Assembly (NCBI GenBank): GCA_033557465.1
Contig: CM066033.1
Location: 1,244,169,523 to 1,244,233,522, forward strand
Reading direction: 5' to 3'
DNA length: 64,000 nt
From: Ichthyophis bannanicus
Taxonomy: Eukaryota > Chordata > Amphibia > Gymnophiona > Ichthyophiidae
How positions within the stretch are numbered: the stretch's first letter is position 1; every line of letters begins with the position of its first letter. Shown piece by piece: positions 51,928 through 63,494 of this stretch. The translations under genes and the position numbers were made by a program. A model generated the notes under the pieces. That model worked only from the letters and a program-made list of their open reading frames with translations, was not told the DNA's origin and did not search any database.

Positions 51928-52935
51928 GTGGAAGACATTCTGCTGGCCTCTCGCAAGGCCTCTACTAGGAAGACTTATGCCCTCAAATGGCACAGGTTCT
52001 CTGTTGGTGCGCCAAACACGGGGCTGATCCTTCCTCCTGTGTGGTGGCTCTGGTGTTACAGTACCATCTCCACCTCTCTCAGTCCAGGCTCAAGTCTAAC
52101 TCCGTCTGAGTGCTCCTTAGTACCCTGGCGGTGCACCACCATCCTGTGGATGGTAAGCCCTTCTTGGTCCAACTGTTGGTAACCCATTTCCTTCGGGGCC
52201 TGCAGTTATCGAAGCTCCCGGTTCGCCCTCTGGCAACCGAATGGGACCTCAACATAGTGTTGGGACAGCTCACTCGTCCCCACCCTTTGAGCCTCTGGCT
52301 ACCTGCCACCTTTGCTACCTTTCTTGGAAGGTGGCTTTCCTGGTTGCGCTCACCTCCACTTGCAGAGTTAGCGAGCTTCAGGCCTTTGTGGCGGAGGCTC
52401 CTTATACCAAGTTCTACAAGAACAGAGTGGTGCTTCGCACGCACCGCAAATTCCTGCCGAAGATAGTGTTGCCCTTTCATCTCAACCATGAAGTGGTACT
52501 CCCTATCTTCTTCTTTCCCAGACCTCACTCCAGTCGGGTAGAGACTGTCCTTCACACCTTTTGGAATTTAAGAGGACCTTGTCCTTCTATATCCAACACA
52601 CTCGGGGCCACCGCAGAGCTGCTTAGCTTTTCATCTCCTACGACCCCAGTAGGCTGGGGGAGGCATAGTGACCAAAAGTTCATGGTCTATCTAGGTGGCG
52701 GACTGTGTTTCCCTCGCTTATGAGCAGGCGAGGCTCCCACTGGAAGACTGCGTCACAGCACACCATGTCAGAGCAATGGCAGCTTTGGTGGCAAACTAGC
52801 ACTGCGTCTCGATGGTGGACATCTGCCGGGCCGCCACCTGGTCTTCAGTCCAGTCCATACCTTCACAGCTCATTATTGCCTGGAATGAGAATCCAGACGA
52901 GACAGTGCCTTCGGCCAGGCTGTGCTCCGTAACCT
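51928..52935 (+). pseudogene. DIRS-D2 tyrosine recombinase, broken
   Basis: Begins with a helix EDILLASRKASTRKTYALKWHRF (51931-52000). The catalytic Arg lies in VALTSTCRVSELQAF (52335-52385) and FLPKIVLPFHLNHEVVLP at 52450-52505. The end VDICRAATWSSVQSIP (52815-52860) is in another frame, and the H-x-x-R box is damaged. Confidence 0.8.
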
Positions 52936-53099
52936 TATCGGGGTTTAGGCAACTCCTACCCTCCAACCCTTCTGTGTTCAGGCTACCGGAGTGCTGGTTT
53001 CATCAGACACGGGGGTCCTACTGTGGTCTGTGGACACGGACTCATTTGCTGCTGTTTGCGGCTCCCCTTGAGGGAGTCCTTATTTTTGCTATGGGCTTT

Positions 53100-53478
53100 C
53101 GGTAGCCTGTAGCTGGAGAGTTCCATATGTGTGGACTGACTTCCTGCTTGTTCCCGGAGAAAGCGTAGTTACTCATCTGTAACAGGTGTTCTCCGGGGAC
53201 AGCAGGAATCAGTCCTCACAACCCTTCCTCCTCCCCTTGGAGTTGCTCCTTTTACCATCTTTTATTTTTGCTGTTTTTTAGCTATCTCATTTGACTGAGC
53301 AAGATGGCACCCTTGGGCGGGAAGGGGCCCACACGTGTGGTGGCATCTCCAAAAGGCTTTCTTTGAAAGCTGGGGGGATGCTTCTGCAAGGGCTCTGTCA
53401 GTGCTGATGTCACTCATATGTGAAACAGATTCCTGCTGTCCCCAGAGAACACCTGTTACAGGTGAGTAACTACACTTT
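53100..53478 (+). repeat. DIRS-D2 internal complementary region and 3' terminus
   Basis: The block at 53104-53225 (ctgtagctggag...gacttcctgcttgttcccgg, then ttctccggggacagcaggaa) is followed by its inverted partner ctgctgtccccagagaacac at 53433-53453 and the end at about 53478. The same arrangement is at 5115-5500 on the minus strand. Confidence 0.8.
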
Positions 53479-53486
53479 TTTGGCCT

Positions 53487-54580
53487 CCTAAAGTGGATGC
53501 AGCGGTTTCAGCAGTCAGAAGACGACAATCCCGATGAAGGTAGTGCGGTGCTCAAGGACGTCCAAGATAGTAAGTTGGATACCTTGTTAAAAAAGGCTTT
53601 TGATGTCAATGTCCTCTTGCTGTACAGGCCTACATAGGCCTCCATTTGCAGAGCCTGGATGGCTACAGCCTGTCTCCGCTGGTCGCAGCGGTCCAACAAC
53701 GTGGGGGAGGGGGGGAACCAGCAGCAGAGGCAGCCAAATTGGAATCTGGGGCAGCTTATCTGGTGGATATCCACTACATCCTCACTAGAGGGCTTTCGAA
53801 GAGCATGGTCTCTGTAGTGGTGGCTCGCCGCTATCTCTGGTTATGAAACTGGGCAGTGGACAGCTTTTCCAAGGTACAACTCAGCAAGCTTTCCTTTTAG
53901 GGGCAAGCTGCTTTTTGGGAAGGACCTCGACAAGTTAGTTAAAGACTTGGAGTCCAAAGGCGGACATCTGCCCGAGGATAAACAGAAACAGAGTGTGCCT
54001 CTCCTGTCCCCTGGATTCAGCTGCGAGATTTCAAGCGTTTTCATGCATCATGCTTTACCCCTTTCCAGAAGGGGAGATTCCTCTCTAGGGGGCAAGGGTT
54101 TTGAGGGGTGGGCAGAAGCTTTGATGCCCCTTCGTCCTCGGGGCTCAATGAAGCGAGAGGGCAGCCCAGGTAGCAGTGCAGCTCGTGGGAGTTTGGCTGC
54201 GGGAGTTCTACCCTGCCTGGGTCCAGATCACTTCCGACCATTGGGTACTGGAGGTCATTCGAGAGAGGTATGCCCTTGAGCTAGTTCGACCAGTGGGCAA
54301 CTCTTCTTTTTTTTTTTTTTTTTTTATTCTGTCTACCTGCAAGGTGCAGGCCAAGGTGGCAGAGGTAAGATAACCCTAACATGGCTCTTGCAGCTCAGGA
54401 CTGTGGTGCCAGTTCCTCGGGACCAGTACGGCTGCGGTTGGTACTCCATTTACATTGTAATGCCAAAAAAGTAAGGTTCCTTCCTTCCGTCCGATTCACT
54501 ATCTCAAGTGTGTGAACCGCTGTCTGAGAGTCCCGCATTTTCGCATAGAAACTTTGCAGTCCATCATAGTAGCAGTCCGA
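53487..54580 (+). pseudogene. DIRS-B2 gag C-terminus and RT start, broken
   Basis: Gag: aaagtggatgcagcggtttcag (KVDAAVSAV), KLDTLLKKAFD (53572-53603), AYLVDIHYILTRGLSKSMVSVVVARRYLWL (53752-53845), then the Gly/Arg-rich tail. RT: WLREFYPAWVQITSDHWVLEVI (54196-54260), then a T-tract at 54308 and VPHF/RIETLQSIIVAVR just before 54580, where homology stops. Confidence 0.8.
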
Positions 54581-55050
54581 TTTTTTCCTCTCAGCCTATT
54601 CCCTTAGTCCCTTCCTTTCGTTACCTTGGTGTGGTTCTCTATTCTGCTCTTTCCTTTCGGGAACACATTTCCTCTGTTGTGCAACGATCTTTCCTTTCTC
54701 TTAGACAACTCCGCGCTGTTCGCCCCCTTCTTTCTTCCTCTGCATTAGCCACTCTTCTGATTTCCCTTGTAATATCCAGGCTCGACTATTGCAATGTCGT
54801 CCTGGCGGGTCTCCCAAAATCTCAAATCACTAGACTTCAACGTATTCAAAATACCGCAGTTCGTCTTCTCACTCATGCCTCCCGGTACGATCACGTCACT
54901 CCCCTTCTTCTGCAACAGCACTGGTTACCTATCCCCTTCCGTATTCACTATAAGATTCTTATCTTTGTCCACAGGGCTCTCTTTACAGGTACCCCTCTTT
55001 ACCTCGCTGATCAGGTTCGTTTTCACACTTTTAAGATAAGCCTAACTTCT
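54581..55050 (+). mobile_element. L2/CR1-type LINE fragment
   Basis: A plus-strand RT C-terminal piece: FRYLGVVLYSALSFREHI, LISRLDYCNVVLAGLP variant, LQRIQNTAVRLLTHASRYDHVTPLL and HWLPIPFRIHYKIL (54625-54980). Different in sequence from the minus-strand LINE at 46-47.5 kb. Both ends are truncated inside DIRS-B2. Confidence 0.8.
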
Positions 55051-55350
55051 GTTTTATAAAATGCATCTTGGATAAGTTATTTCAAAACGCTTGAAAAAAA
55101 ACACACGTTCAAAAAACAAAAAGGGTCGTTGATGTATATCGGGAGTAGTTACTGGCTTTTGCCATTGTCACTGAAAAACTCCATGAGAATCTGAGACCCG
55201 CTGTTCAAAAAACGTGTGCATGTTAAATGATTTTTACAATTTATCATTATTTGCTTTTATCTGGAAATTCAGCAATTCATATTGAGTAAAATACATATTT
55301 TTGGCTTAACTGCAATTTTACTCTTGAGTTTAAGACCAAACTAGATTATA
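55051..55350. other. AT-rich, nothing recognised
   Basis: Non-coding sequence between the LINE fragment and the point where DIRS-B2 homology resumes. May be part of the same insertion. Confidence 0.4.
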
Positions 55351-56475
55351 TTCGGGATCTGGCATATCTTTTGAGGTGTGGTGTGAGAGCAGGCAGGCTC
55401 AGCCATCCATGGCTTCTGTTCCGGATATCTTAGGGTTCTTGCAGGCCTGGTTTGAGAAGGGCCTAGCGGCTAGTTCCCTACGGGTTCAACTGGCGGCAAT
55501 TTCCTGCTATTGTGGAAAGGTCCAGGGGGTAGCGTTGGGGGCGCACCTGGACATCAGACGATTCCTCAGGGCAGTGACCCACTTGTGCCCGCCGTGAAGG
55601 TCGATGGCACTGCCCTGGGATCTCAATTTTGGAATTGGCGGCTTGGGGGGAAGAGCCCTTTGAGCCTTTGAACTGGGCATCTCTGAAGGACTTAACCCTC
55701 AAGATGTTGTTTCTCGTAGCAATATGCTCTGCGTGCAGGATTTCGGAGCTTCAAGCCTTGTCTTGCCAAGAGCTGTTCCTCTCCTTTTCAAGTGAGAAGG
55801 TAGTCCTGCAGCCAGTGCCGTCCTTTTTGCCCAAGGTGCTATCTGCTTTTCATTTGAACCAGTCCATCTCTCTATCAGTCCTCAGGGGCACAGAACACGT
55901 CTCTACCAACCCGCTGTTGTGCCTTCTGGATGTGTAGTGTGTCCTGAGGCGTTATTTAAAGAGGACTGCGGTCTTCCGCAAGTCGGATCACCTATTTGTG
56001 GTGTTTGGAGGGCCATGCAGAGGGGAGGCAGTGGCTAAATCCTTTATTTCTAGATGTATGCTGTCGCGATTGCCTCTCTGATCCATCTTGAAGAGTAAGC
56101 CAGTGCTGGCGGGGTTGCGTGCACATTCCTTGTGCTCCTTGTGGTCTTGGACAAGCCACTTAACCCTCCGTTGCCCATGTTCCCTGTAAAATAGTTATCT
56201 TCAAGTTTTATAATGCCCTGTTCAATGTAATTTCAGTTTGTTCAATGTAAACCGCCTTGATATGAAAGGCGGTATATAAGAAATGTTAAATTAAAAAAAA
56301 AAAAAAATTCCATGAGAGCTCAGGAAGCCTCGTGGGCGGAGTATAGTTTTTTGCTGCCAGTTGAAATTTGCAGGGCGGCAACCTTTGCTAAGCATTACCG
56401 TCTGAATGTTCAGGTGGTGGGAGATGCCTGTTTTGGGTCGGTGGTGCTAAAGGCCAGTTTGGCAGGTCCCTCCCA
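55351..56475 (+). pseudogene. DIRS-B2 tyrosine recombinase, broken
   Basis: Recombinase homology: SVPDILGFLQAWFEKGLAASSLRVQLAAISCY (55412-55510), KDLTLKMLFLVAICSACRISELQAL (55688-55760, catalytic Arg), FLPKVLSAFHLNQSISLSVL (55825-55882). The H-x-x-R and Tyr regions flank the SINE-like insertion (56100-56125, then gagctcaggaagcctcgtgg and aagcattaccgtctgaat near 56390). Several frameshifts. Confidence 0.8.
56130..56306 (+). mobile_element. SINE-like insertion with A-tail
   Basis: A 177-bp segment ending accgccttgatatgaaaggc, ggtatataagaaatg and an A-tract. The flanks share attcc (56125-56129 and 56307-56311), a short target duplication in the recombinase relic, whose sequence reads directly across (cacattcc to atgagagctcagg). 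The tail resembles the 3' end of L2-type elements, so a SINE or short LINE tail is likely. Confidence 0.65.
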
Positions 56476-56494
56476 TTATTTTTAATTGCTCTGT

Positions 56495-56600
56495 TGCATC
56501 CCCAGAGATGTGGGACTGGACTGGTGGGACGATAAGGAAGGTGAAATTAGACTTACCTGCTAATTGTTCCTTAAGGAACTCCAGTCCAGTTCGGGATCCC
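56495..56600 (+). repeat. DIRS-B2 internal complementary region
   Basis: ccagagatgtgggactggac...acgataagg then ttagacttacctgctaattg corresponds to B1 27607-27700. It predicts a left tip ccttatcgtcccaccag that is not present in the window. Confidence 0.75.
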
Positions 56601-57063
56601 TCCCTAAGTGTTGGTTGCCTGTGACCAGAGCTTGAAGCGGGGCTCCTTGGCTAAGGAAGTGTCCCGGGGGCTAGGTGATATGGGGGTGGACTGTGTTGAG
56701 AGCGGATCAGGATTGTCTGTCTGTCTGTCTCACACTCTGTACTGCCTACAGTTGCCTGGGTGGGCTATAAGTAAGCCTCTACATTCTGAGGGAGGGGGGA
56801 TCTCTTCTCCAGAGAGGGGACGTCTAGATCTTTCAGGTGTACATTTGTTTGGTTCCAGTTTAAACACTTACTTGTTGCTCTTATGAGTCTGCTTTGTCAA
56901 TAGGTTACTGGAGCTTGTGGGCGGTCCCTGCTGTATTAGTTCTGCTGTCATCAAAAGATGATATGCTCAGTCTCCAAGCTGCTGGAAGAGGTACACTACC
57001 TAGAGGTGCGGGACTGGACTGGAGTTCCTCAAGGAACAACAATTAGCAGGTAAGTCTAATTTT

Positions 57064-57240
57064 GTCAGTAGTAGACTGGCGTCCATAGTGGAAGGGGGGA
57101 GCTCTTAAGCTGGGGTGCCAGAAGTCTGACATGCTCAGTTCTGAGCTGCTGGAGGACGGAGACAACCCTTGCGTACCTGGACTGGGCTGGAGAGAACTCA
57201 AAGAAAGACAATTAAGCAGAAATTAGACCTTTTCTGCTAT
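57064..57240 (+). mobile_element. 3' end of another DIRS family (F)
   Basis: catgctcagttctgagctgctgg, ctggactgggctggagaga and acaattaagcagaaattaga follow the order of motifs of B-type right termini but are clearly diverged. Only the terminus is recognisable. Confidence 0.5.
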
Positions 57241-57851
57241 TACCTCTTTCTGTCAGAGGTGACCAAGGATATAAGGTACAACAGTAGGAACTTGTGTTTT
57301 AAAGCACAAGGAAGTTCCATGAATAGTGGTTCCTTAGTTTTCTCTATGCAATGGTCTTCATGCAAGTCTTGCAAGGTCAAGACTGGGACTTAACTCCTTA
57401 GCTCTGAGTGGATTGCTGAAGCATTCTCTCCTATATTATTATTCTAACATTGCTGTGGGTATCTGAAATCTTGTGCTATGGCTGAAAAGAAAAGCTCTGC
57501 ATCTGATGCACAGTTTAATCTGTCCTCTGGGCTTAAAAGGGCATTAAAAAGGACCTCCATCACCTGACAAGCTCGCAGATTCTACAGATCTTGTACTACA
57601 AGAAATTGTGAGCTTAAGAGAATGATGGCGAGCCAGATCGAGATGTCAGTGGGAGTCGGGAGAGACCTGGAACAACTCTCACTAGAAATGAGTACGTCAC
57701 AACTGCGTCTGGATTCACTTGAGTCTCAAGTTAGTGACTTACAGATGAAACAGCTCAGGTTGCTTTACATACAGAAGTGATCAAATGAATTCATCAGGAG
57801 ATGGAAGATTCAATTAACTTCATCAAAGCCAAAATATTAAATTGCCTGGTT
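57241..57851. other. Possible retroelement ORF1 relic
   Basis: ATG 57477 gives MAEKKSSASDAQFNLSSG then a stop near 57565. A second ATG region (57622-57780) is heptad-like (DLEQLSLEMSTSQLRLDSLE). This may be a LINE ORF1 coiled coil; unassigned. Confidence 0.3.
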
Positions 57852-57995
57852 CCTTAGCAGAACTCCAGTCCAGTCCCTTTACTCTCGGGTTGCGCAACCC
57901 TTCCAGCAGCTTGGAGGCTGAGCCCATCATCGTTTTGATGACGGTGTGGTATAAATACCACTGGCACCACCCATAGGCACCAGCATTCTCGGCCT
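57852..57995 (+). promoter_or_regulatory. DIRS-C 5' terminal repeat with TATA palindrome
   Basis: ggtataaatacc near 57949-57960 lies between ccagcagcttggaggctga and ggcctccaagcagctgg, the same layout as A1 although the loop sequence differs (catcatcgttttgatgacgg). Confidence 0.7.
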
Positions 57996-58929
57996 CCAAG
58001 CAGCTGGAGGGCTACCGTAAGCCATGAGCTTACTGGTCTTTAGTTCCTTTGTTACCCTTTTTATTTAATTTCTTTAATTTACTTTTATTTTAGTTGGGGG
58101 AGTTCTTCCTACTCCCGTGTGTTCTTTAGCTAAATCGTTGGTGAATTTGTACTTCCTTTGGCTCTCCTTTTTCCCCCTCCCCCCCCCCTTCCCGGTTCTC
58201 CGGAGTCTGTGGGAAGGAGAGGGTTTACTGGGCAACAGGCCGCTTCGGGCCATTCCCCCTCCCCCCCCCCCCCCCCCGCGGGTGCGGCATCCGGTGCTTC
58301 GGCCTCCGCTCCTCTCTCTGTTGCCTCGCGCCGAAGTCCCTGAAGCGGGCTGAGCGCTAGAGGCATCTCCACGCTGAAGCCTCGATTCGGGGGCTGAGCA
58401 CGAGGATCAGCAATGCTCCTCTCACTGCCGCCTCGCGCTTACAGCGGCTTCCCAGGCTGAGCGCTAGAGGCGGCGGCAGATCGTCGAGGCGATTGCCCTA
58501 ACGGCTGGGGGATCCGACAGTGAAAGCAAGTTCGCCGGCCGTATGTACTGACTCCACGTGGAGTCTATCTTCAGTCAGCGGGCCCAGCGTGAGGAGCGCG
58601 GCCCGGAGAGCATCGAGTCACCGAAATCGCAAGTATTGCAGAGTCTCAAAATCCCTGACTGTATTCTTAATTTTAATAATTTATGTAATTTATTCCATTT
58701 ATTGTTTTGATTTGTTTTATTTGGGGCTTGGTTAGGGTCCTCGCACAGGCCCCCCCGCCCCCCCCCTTCCTGTGCTTAGGAAAACTTTTAGTTGTTTCCA
58801 TTTCGTTTCATTAATTTAATTTCAGTTAATTTCCCTGATTGCCAGGTTTGTTTTGTTCTTTGTTTTTTGTTCTTCGGATCCTTCTCACTCAGGGGGGCTC
58901 TTGAATACCAATTCTAGAGAGGAGGAAGA

Positions 58930-60438
58930 ATGACAGGAAAATTGCGCTGCCCGTCCTGCGGCACCCGCAGAATTGCGGATTCTGAGGCCGGGATCTGCCG
59001 GGGTTGTGCTGCAGAAGCAGCTTCTGTGGAGCAGGAGATTCAGTTGTCCATGGATCAGACTGCTCAGGTCTCTCAAGGTCCCAGGGAAGGGGGAGGGGAT
59101 TCTTCCCCCACTCCCCCGCCCTCTACATCTGTCTGCCTAGGCCCCTCTCAGTCCCTTCCCCCGGCTCCCAGTGGAGCGGAGGGAGGCTGGGAGCATTTTT
59201 CCCCAGAATTTGTCCTTCTGTTACACAAAGCTTATTGTATGCGTCAGCAGGGATTCATGGGGCTTCCGCTGCCGAAAGAAGGTGGCCGGCCCAGTCCAGG
59301 GAAGACAAGCTCCCATGACCCCGGAGCCCCCCTAAGCGCTCTAGACTAATGGGCGAGGAACCTCTCACGCTTCCTTCTCCCACCACTCCGGATGAGGAGG
59401 GCTCAGACAGAGAAGTGGGGGAGGAAGATGAAGAACTTGAGGAGGGGGAGATCCCAGAAAAAGAGCATTCCAGAATAGTTAGAGTATTTCGCCGGGAGGA
59501 GCTCCCAGCCTTGATTAATGAATCCATGACGGCGCTCAATATGGCATCAGACATCCCTACAGAAGAAGAAGCATTGGAGGATCCTTTGATTCAAGCCGTC
59601 AGAAAAACACAGAAAGTCTTTCCGGTCCACAGGGTGGTACGCCAGATGATCCAGGAGGAGTGGAATCAACCGGAGTCCAGTCTAAGGGGGGTGAGGGCCA
59701 TGTCCCGCTTGTACCCAGTGCCAGAAGCGGACAAGGATCTGCTGAAATCCCCAAAGGTAGATGCGGCGGTTTCAGCGGTGACAAAGAAGACGACCATTCC
59801 GGTCGAGGGCGGCGCAGCACTTAAAGATAGTCAGGATAGAAAGCTGGACTCGTTATTGAAGCAAGCCTTTGATGTTAGTGCCCTCGCCCTGCAGGCCTCA
59901 GTGTCAGGAGCGTGGGTAGCAAGAGCCTGCCTGAGGTGGGCTCAGCAGCTTCAACTAACGGATGGCGCCGCTTCCGACGTGCAAGCTAGCGCTACGCGCT
60001 TGGAGTCTGGTTCCGCCTTTCTGGCAGATAGTCAGTACGACCTTATTAGGAGCCTAGCCAAAAATATGGCCTCGGTGGTAGCAGCCAGGAGATATCTGTG
60101 GCTACGCAATTGGGCGGCGGACCCCTCCTCGAAGGCTCGCCTGAGTCGCCTCCCCTTCAAGGGGAAGCTGCTGTTTGGTGAGGACCTGGAAAAGTTGGTG
60201 AAAGATCTTGGCGAGTCTAAGGGAGGTAGACTCCCGGAAGATAAACCTAAACAAAACCGTTCAACGGTCCATGCTCGCAACCAGCCGAGGGACTTTCGCA
60301 GGTTCCGGCCGATCAGACAGAATTTTTTTCCTAGGGGTCGCCCCTCGCCTAGAGGTCAAGGCTTCCGAGGGTTTCGAGGAGCCAGGAAGAGGCTTTGGGA
60401 CTTCCTCCACATCCTCGGGCCCTAGGAAAACACAATGA
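58930..60438 (+). pseudogene. gag: DIRS-C gag, two frameshifts
   Basis: ATG 58930 starts MTGKLRCPSCGTRR with GICRGC completing the Cys4 motif. The first frame ends at 59349 owing to a one-base shift near a C-run (about 59320). The second (59349 on) carries DEELEEGEIPEKEHSRIVRVFRREEL variant blocks, KVFPVHRVVRQMIQEEWNQP and KLDSLLKQAFDVSALAL. Another one-base shift near 60385 precedes the GRGFGTSS...RKTQ end at 60438. Confidence 0.88.
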
Positions 60439-62262
60439 AACTGCGGGGGCCCAGGAGAAAAGCCTGCTGGTGGGGGGCCGGTTAAGGCAGTTCCTTCCCG
60501 CCTGGGCCCGAGTCACATCGGATCGTTGGGTACTAGAAATAATCAGGGAGGGTTATGCCCTCGAATTCACAAAGCAAGTTCCCCCAGCCTTTATGCAATC
60601 TCCCTGCGGATCTCCAGAAAAGAGAGCAGCAATAGAAGACACCCTTTCAAGGCTGATCGAGCTGGGAGCGGTGACCCCCGTCCCGAGAGACCAATACGGT
60701 TCCAGTCGATACTCGATCTATTTTGTGGTACCAAAGAAAGAAGGGTCCTTCCGTCCAATCCTGGACTTAAAGCAAGTCAATCGTTGCCTCTCGGTTCCTC
60801 ATTTTCGGATGGAGACTCTGAGGTAGGTCATTGCAGCGGTAAGACAGGGGGAGTTTCTAACATCGCTGGACTTGACGGAAGCATACTTACATATCCCGGT
60901 CCGAAAATCCCATCAGCAGTTCCTGAGATTTGCAGTGCCGAGGGGTCATTTTCAGTTCCAGGCTCTTCCCTTTGGCCTAGCAACAGCTCCCAGGACATTC
61001 ACCAAGGTAATGGTAGTGGTAGCCGCGGCTCTTCACAAGGAAGGGATTCTAGTACATCCATACCTGGACGATTGGCTGATTCGGGCAAAAACCGAGTCAG
61101 AGAGTCGTGCAGCTACAACCAGGGTGGTGGAATTCCTGGAGGAGTTGGGTTGGGTCATCAACCGGGCAAAGAGCAGATTAATTCCCTCGCAGGAGATCGA
61201 TTACCTCGGAGCAAGATTCGACACAAGGAGAGGAAGAGTCTTCCTGTCGGAACAGAGGTTACGAGATCTGAGGAGCCTGGTCTCTCGCTTCATTGCAAGA
61301 CGGATCCCTACCGCCTGGCATTACCTTCAGCTGTTGGGCACCATGGCGGCAGCGATAGAGGTAGTACCGTGGGCCAAGGCACATATGCGACCCCTTCAAC
61401 GCGCATTGTTACGACGATGGTCCTCGCAGCATCATCCCTTATCCATGCAGCTGCCCTGTCCTTCTTCAGGTCAGAAGGACTCTCCTCTGGTGGGAGCGCC
61501 CAAAGAACCTTGGATGCGGGATGCCTCTCGACCCACCACAATGGATACAACTAACGACGGATGCAAGCCTCGCAGGATGGGGGGCTCATTGCGAGGGACA
61601 GTTCGCACAGGGGAGCTGGACCCCGAGGGAAGCTCGGTGGTCCATCAACAGGTTAGAGCTGAGGACTGTGGCACTAGCACTCACAGCTCTCGAGCCCTTG
61701 GTGCGGCAAAGGGCAGTCCGCGTCCTCTCGGACAATGTCCCCACAGTGGCCTACATCAACCGCCAAGGGGGGACGAGGAGCCCTCTGCTGGAGAAGGAGG
61801 CAGACAGCCTCTTACAGTGGGCCGAAGCACACCTATTGGACCTGTCAGCTCAGCACGTGGCGGGAACAGACAATGTGATGGCCGATTATCTCAGCAGACA
61901 CAAGATAGACCACGGAGAATGGGAACTAGCGCAGGAAGTGTTCGACCAAGTGGTAGCCCTTTGGGGAGTACCGATCATGGACCTCATGACACGCTACGAA
62001 ACATCCAAAGCAAGTCGGTTCTTCAGTCGAAGAAAGGAAAGGATGTCAGAAGGCTTGGATGCCCTGGTCCAGAAGTGGCCTTCGGAAGGTCTCCTGTACA
62101 TGTTCCCGCCCTGGGCCCTCATAGGGAGAGTTCTAAGACGAATAGAGGCCCATCCAGGTCTGGTAATACTCATAGCTCCGGATTGGCCTCGTCGCCCATG
62201 GTATGCAGACCTGGTGAGACTAACGGCTCATCGCCCTTGGAGGCTCCCCGACAAAGGATTTG
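60395..62262 (+). pseudogene. pol: DIRS-C RT / RNase H / methylase-like, one stop and one frameshift
   Basis: Starts in the +1 frame to gag without an ATG. TAG at 60824-60826 replaces the Ser codon of LRSVIAAV seen in A1 and A2. RT then continues with SLDLTEAYLHIPV variant, ALPFGLATAPRTF and YLDDWLIRAK. A frameshift near 61465 separates RT from RNase H (LTTDASLAGWGAH, INRLELRTV, VLSDNVPTVAYINRQGG) and the methylase-like part (MFPPWALIGRVL, LIAPDWPRRPWYADL). Apart from these lesions the catalytic residues are kept. Confidence 0.9.
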
Positions 62263-63380
62263 CTACGGCAGGGTCCTGTACTCATGCCCCACATGCATCA
62301 ATTCTCGCTTACGGCTTGGCCCTTGAGAGGGCTCGGCTCGTGAAGCAAGGTTACTCAGCTTCGGTAATTTCGACCCTGCTGAACGCTCGGAAACGCTCGA
62401 CCTGCCTTTCCTATGTCAGGGTTTGGCGCATATTCGAGGCGTGGTGCGCCGATCACCATAAGAAACCCTCAGAAGCCTCAGTTCCGGAGGTGTTAGAGTT
62501 CTTACAAGCAGGTTTCGAGAGAGGTTTGGCTCACAGCTCGCTACGAGTTCAGCTAGCGGCCATTTCTTGTTATAGAGGTAAGGTTCGGGGCAAGTCTCTA
62601 GGAGATCACGCTGATGTGGGTAGATTCCTGAGGGCGGTCAAGCGCTTACGACCTCAACAAAGATCGGTGATCCCCCCTTGGGACTTAAACCTGGTTTTGG
62701 ATTCCCTAACCAGGGAACCCTTTGAGCCGGCAAGGAGTTCCTCCCTAAAAGACTTGACCCTGAAGACGGTATTTTTGGTAGCTATTTGTTCGGCTAGGAG
62801 GGTCTCGGAGCTTCAAGCTCTCTCTTCTCGACCTCCCTTCCTGTCCTTTTTCAAGGATAAGGTGGTCTTACGGACGGTTCCTTCCTTCCTACCCAAGGTC
62901 TCCTCCCCCTTTCATATGAACCAAACAGTCTCGCTCCCGTCCTTCGCAGGAGAAGCACAGGAAGGAGAGAGTACCAAACTGCGTCTACTAGATTTGCATA
63001 GAGTGCTGAGACGGTATCTCTCACGCACAGCTTCTTTCCGCAAGTCCGATCGGCTTTTCGTTCAATTTGGAGGGCCGCACAAGGGGGAAGCGGCGGCCAA
63101 AGCTTCCATTTCTAGGTGGATCAGGGAGGCCATTGCCTCTGCCTACGTTCTCAAGGGGAGGCAGGTACCAACAGGTCTTCGCGCGCATTCAACTCGAGCG
63201 CAGTCGGCCTCCTGGGCAGAGCATAGCTTGGTTCCACCGCTAGACATCTGTAGAGTGGCTACCTGGTCCTCGCTGCATACCTTTTCCAAGCACTACAGAC
63301 TGGATGTCCAGAGTAGAGCAGACACCAGGTTTGCGGGTGTGGTACTTCGGTCTGGGTTGGCAAACCCCACCCAGGTATGA
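62263..63380 (+). CDS. DIRS-C tyrosine recombinase domain
   Basis: Open with the upstream RNase H frame because of a net 2-nt deletion near 62250-62262; the combined frame runs 61521-63380 (619 codons). N-terminal helices (SILAYGLALERARLVKQGYS), YVRVWRIFEAW, KDLTLKTVFLVAICSARRVSELQAL (catalytic Arg), LRAHSTRAQSASWAEHSL (H-x-x-R) and SKHYRLD (nucleophile Tyr). The domain itself appears intact. It integrates the circular element DNA without target duplication. Confidence 0.85.
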
Positions 63381-63395
63381 ACTGCTCTGTTACAT

Positions 63396-63494
63396 CCCGA
63401 GAGTAAAGGGACTGGACTGGAGTTCTGCTAAGGAAAAAGTAATTAGTTCTTACCTGCTAATTAGTGTTCCTGAAGGAACTCCAGTCCAGTCCCT
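63396..63494 (+). repeat. DIRS-C internal complementary region
   Basis: 63396-63433 is complementary to the first 38 bases of the element. 63434-63494 is complementary to its last 61, ending aattacttttt. Same 38+61 layout as A1 and A2. Confidence 0.92.

Larger units (their letters stand above)
48550..53478 (+). mobile_element. DIRS retrotransposon D2, 5'-truncated, decayed
   Basis: A family distinct from A, B and C. In order: gag with a Cys/His motif (48650-48750), gag C-terminus (49650-49830), RT (49947-50730), RNase H (51096-51340), methylase-like segment (51560-51800), recombinase (51928-52930), internal complementary region (53100-53230) and a 3' terminus ending ggtgagtaactacac. No left inverted repeat was found upstream. 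The right end abuts the gag relic of DIRS-B2. Confidence 0.85.
53487..57063 (+). mobile_element. DIRS retrotransposon B2, deleted and interrupted
   Basis: Same family as B1, with right terminus atgctcagtctccaagctgctg...ggtaagtctaatttt (56945-57063). It begins inside gag directly after the D2 end; its 5' third is missing. The interval from RT motif 2 to the recombinase start is replaced by an L2-type fragment and AT-rich DNA (54581-55350), and a SINE-like element sits in the recombinase. An internal complementary region lies at about 56495-56600. Confidence 0.88.
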
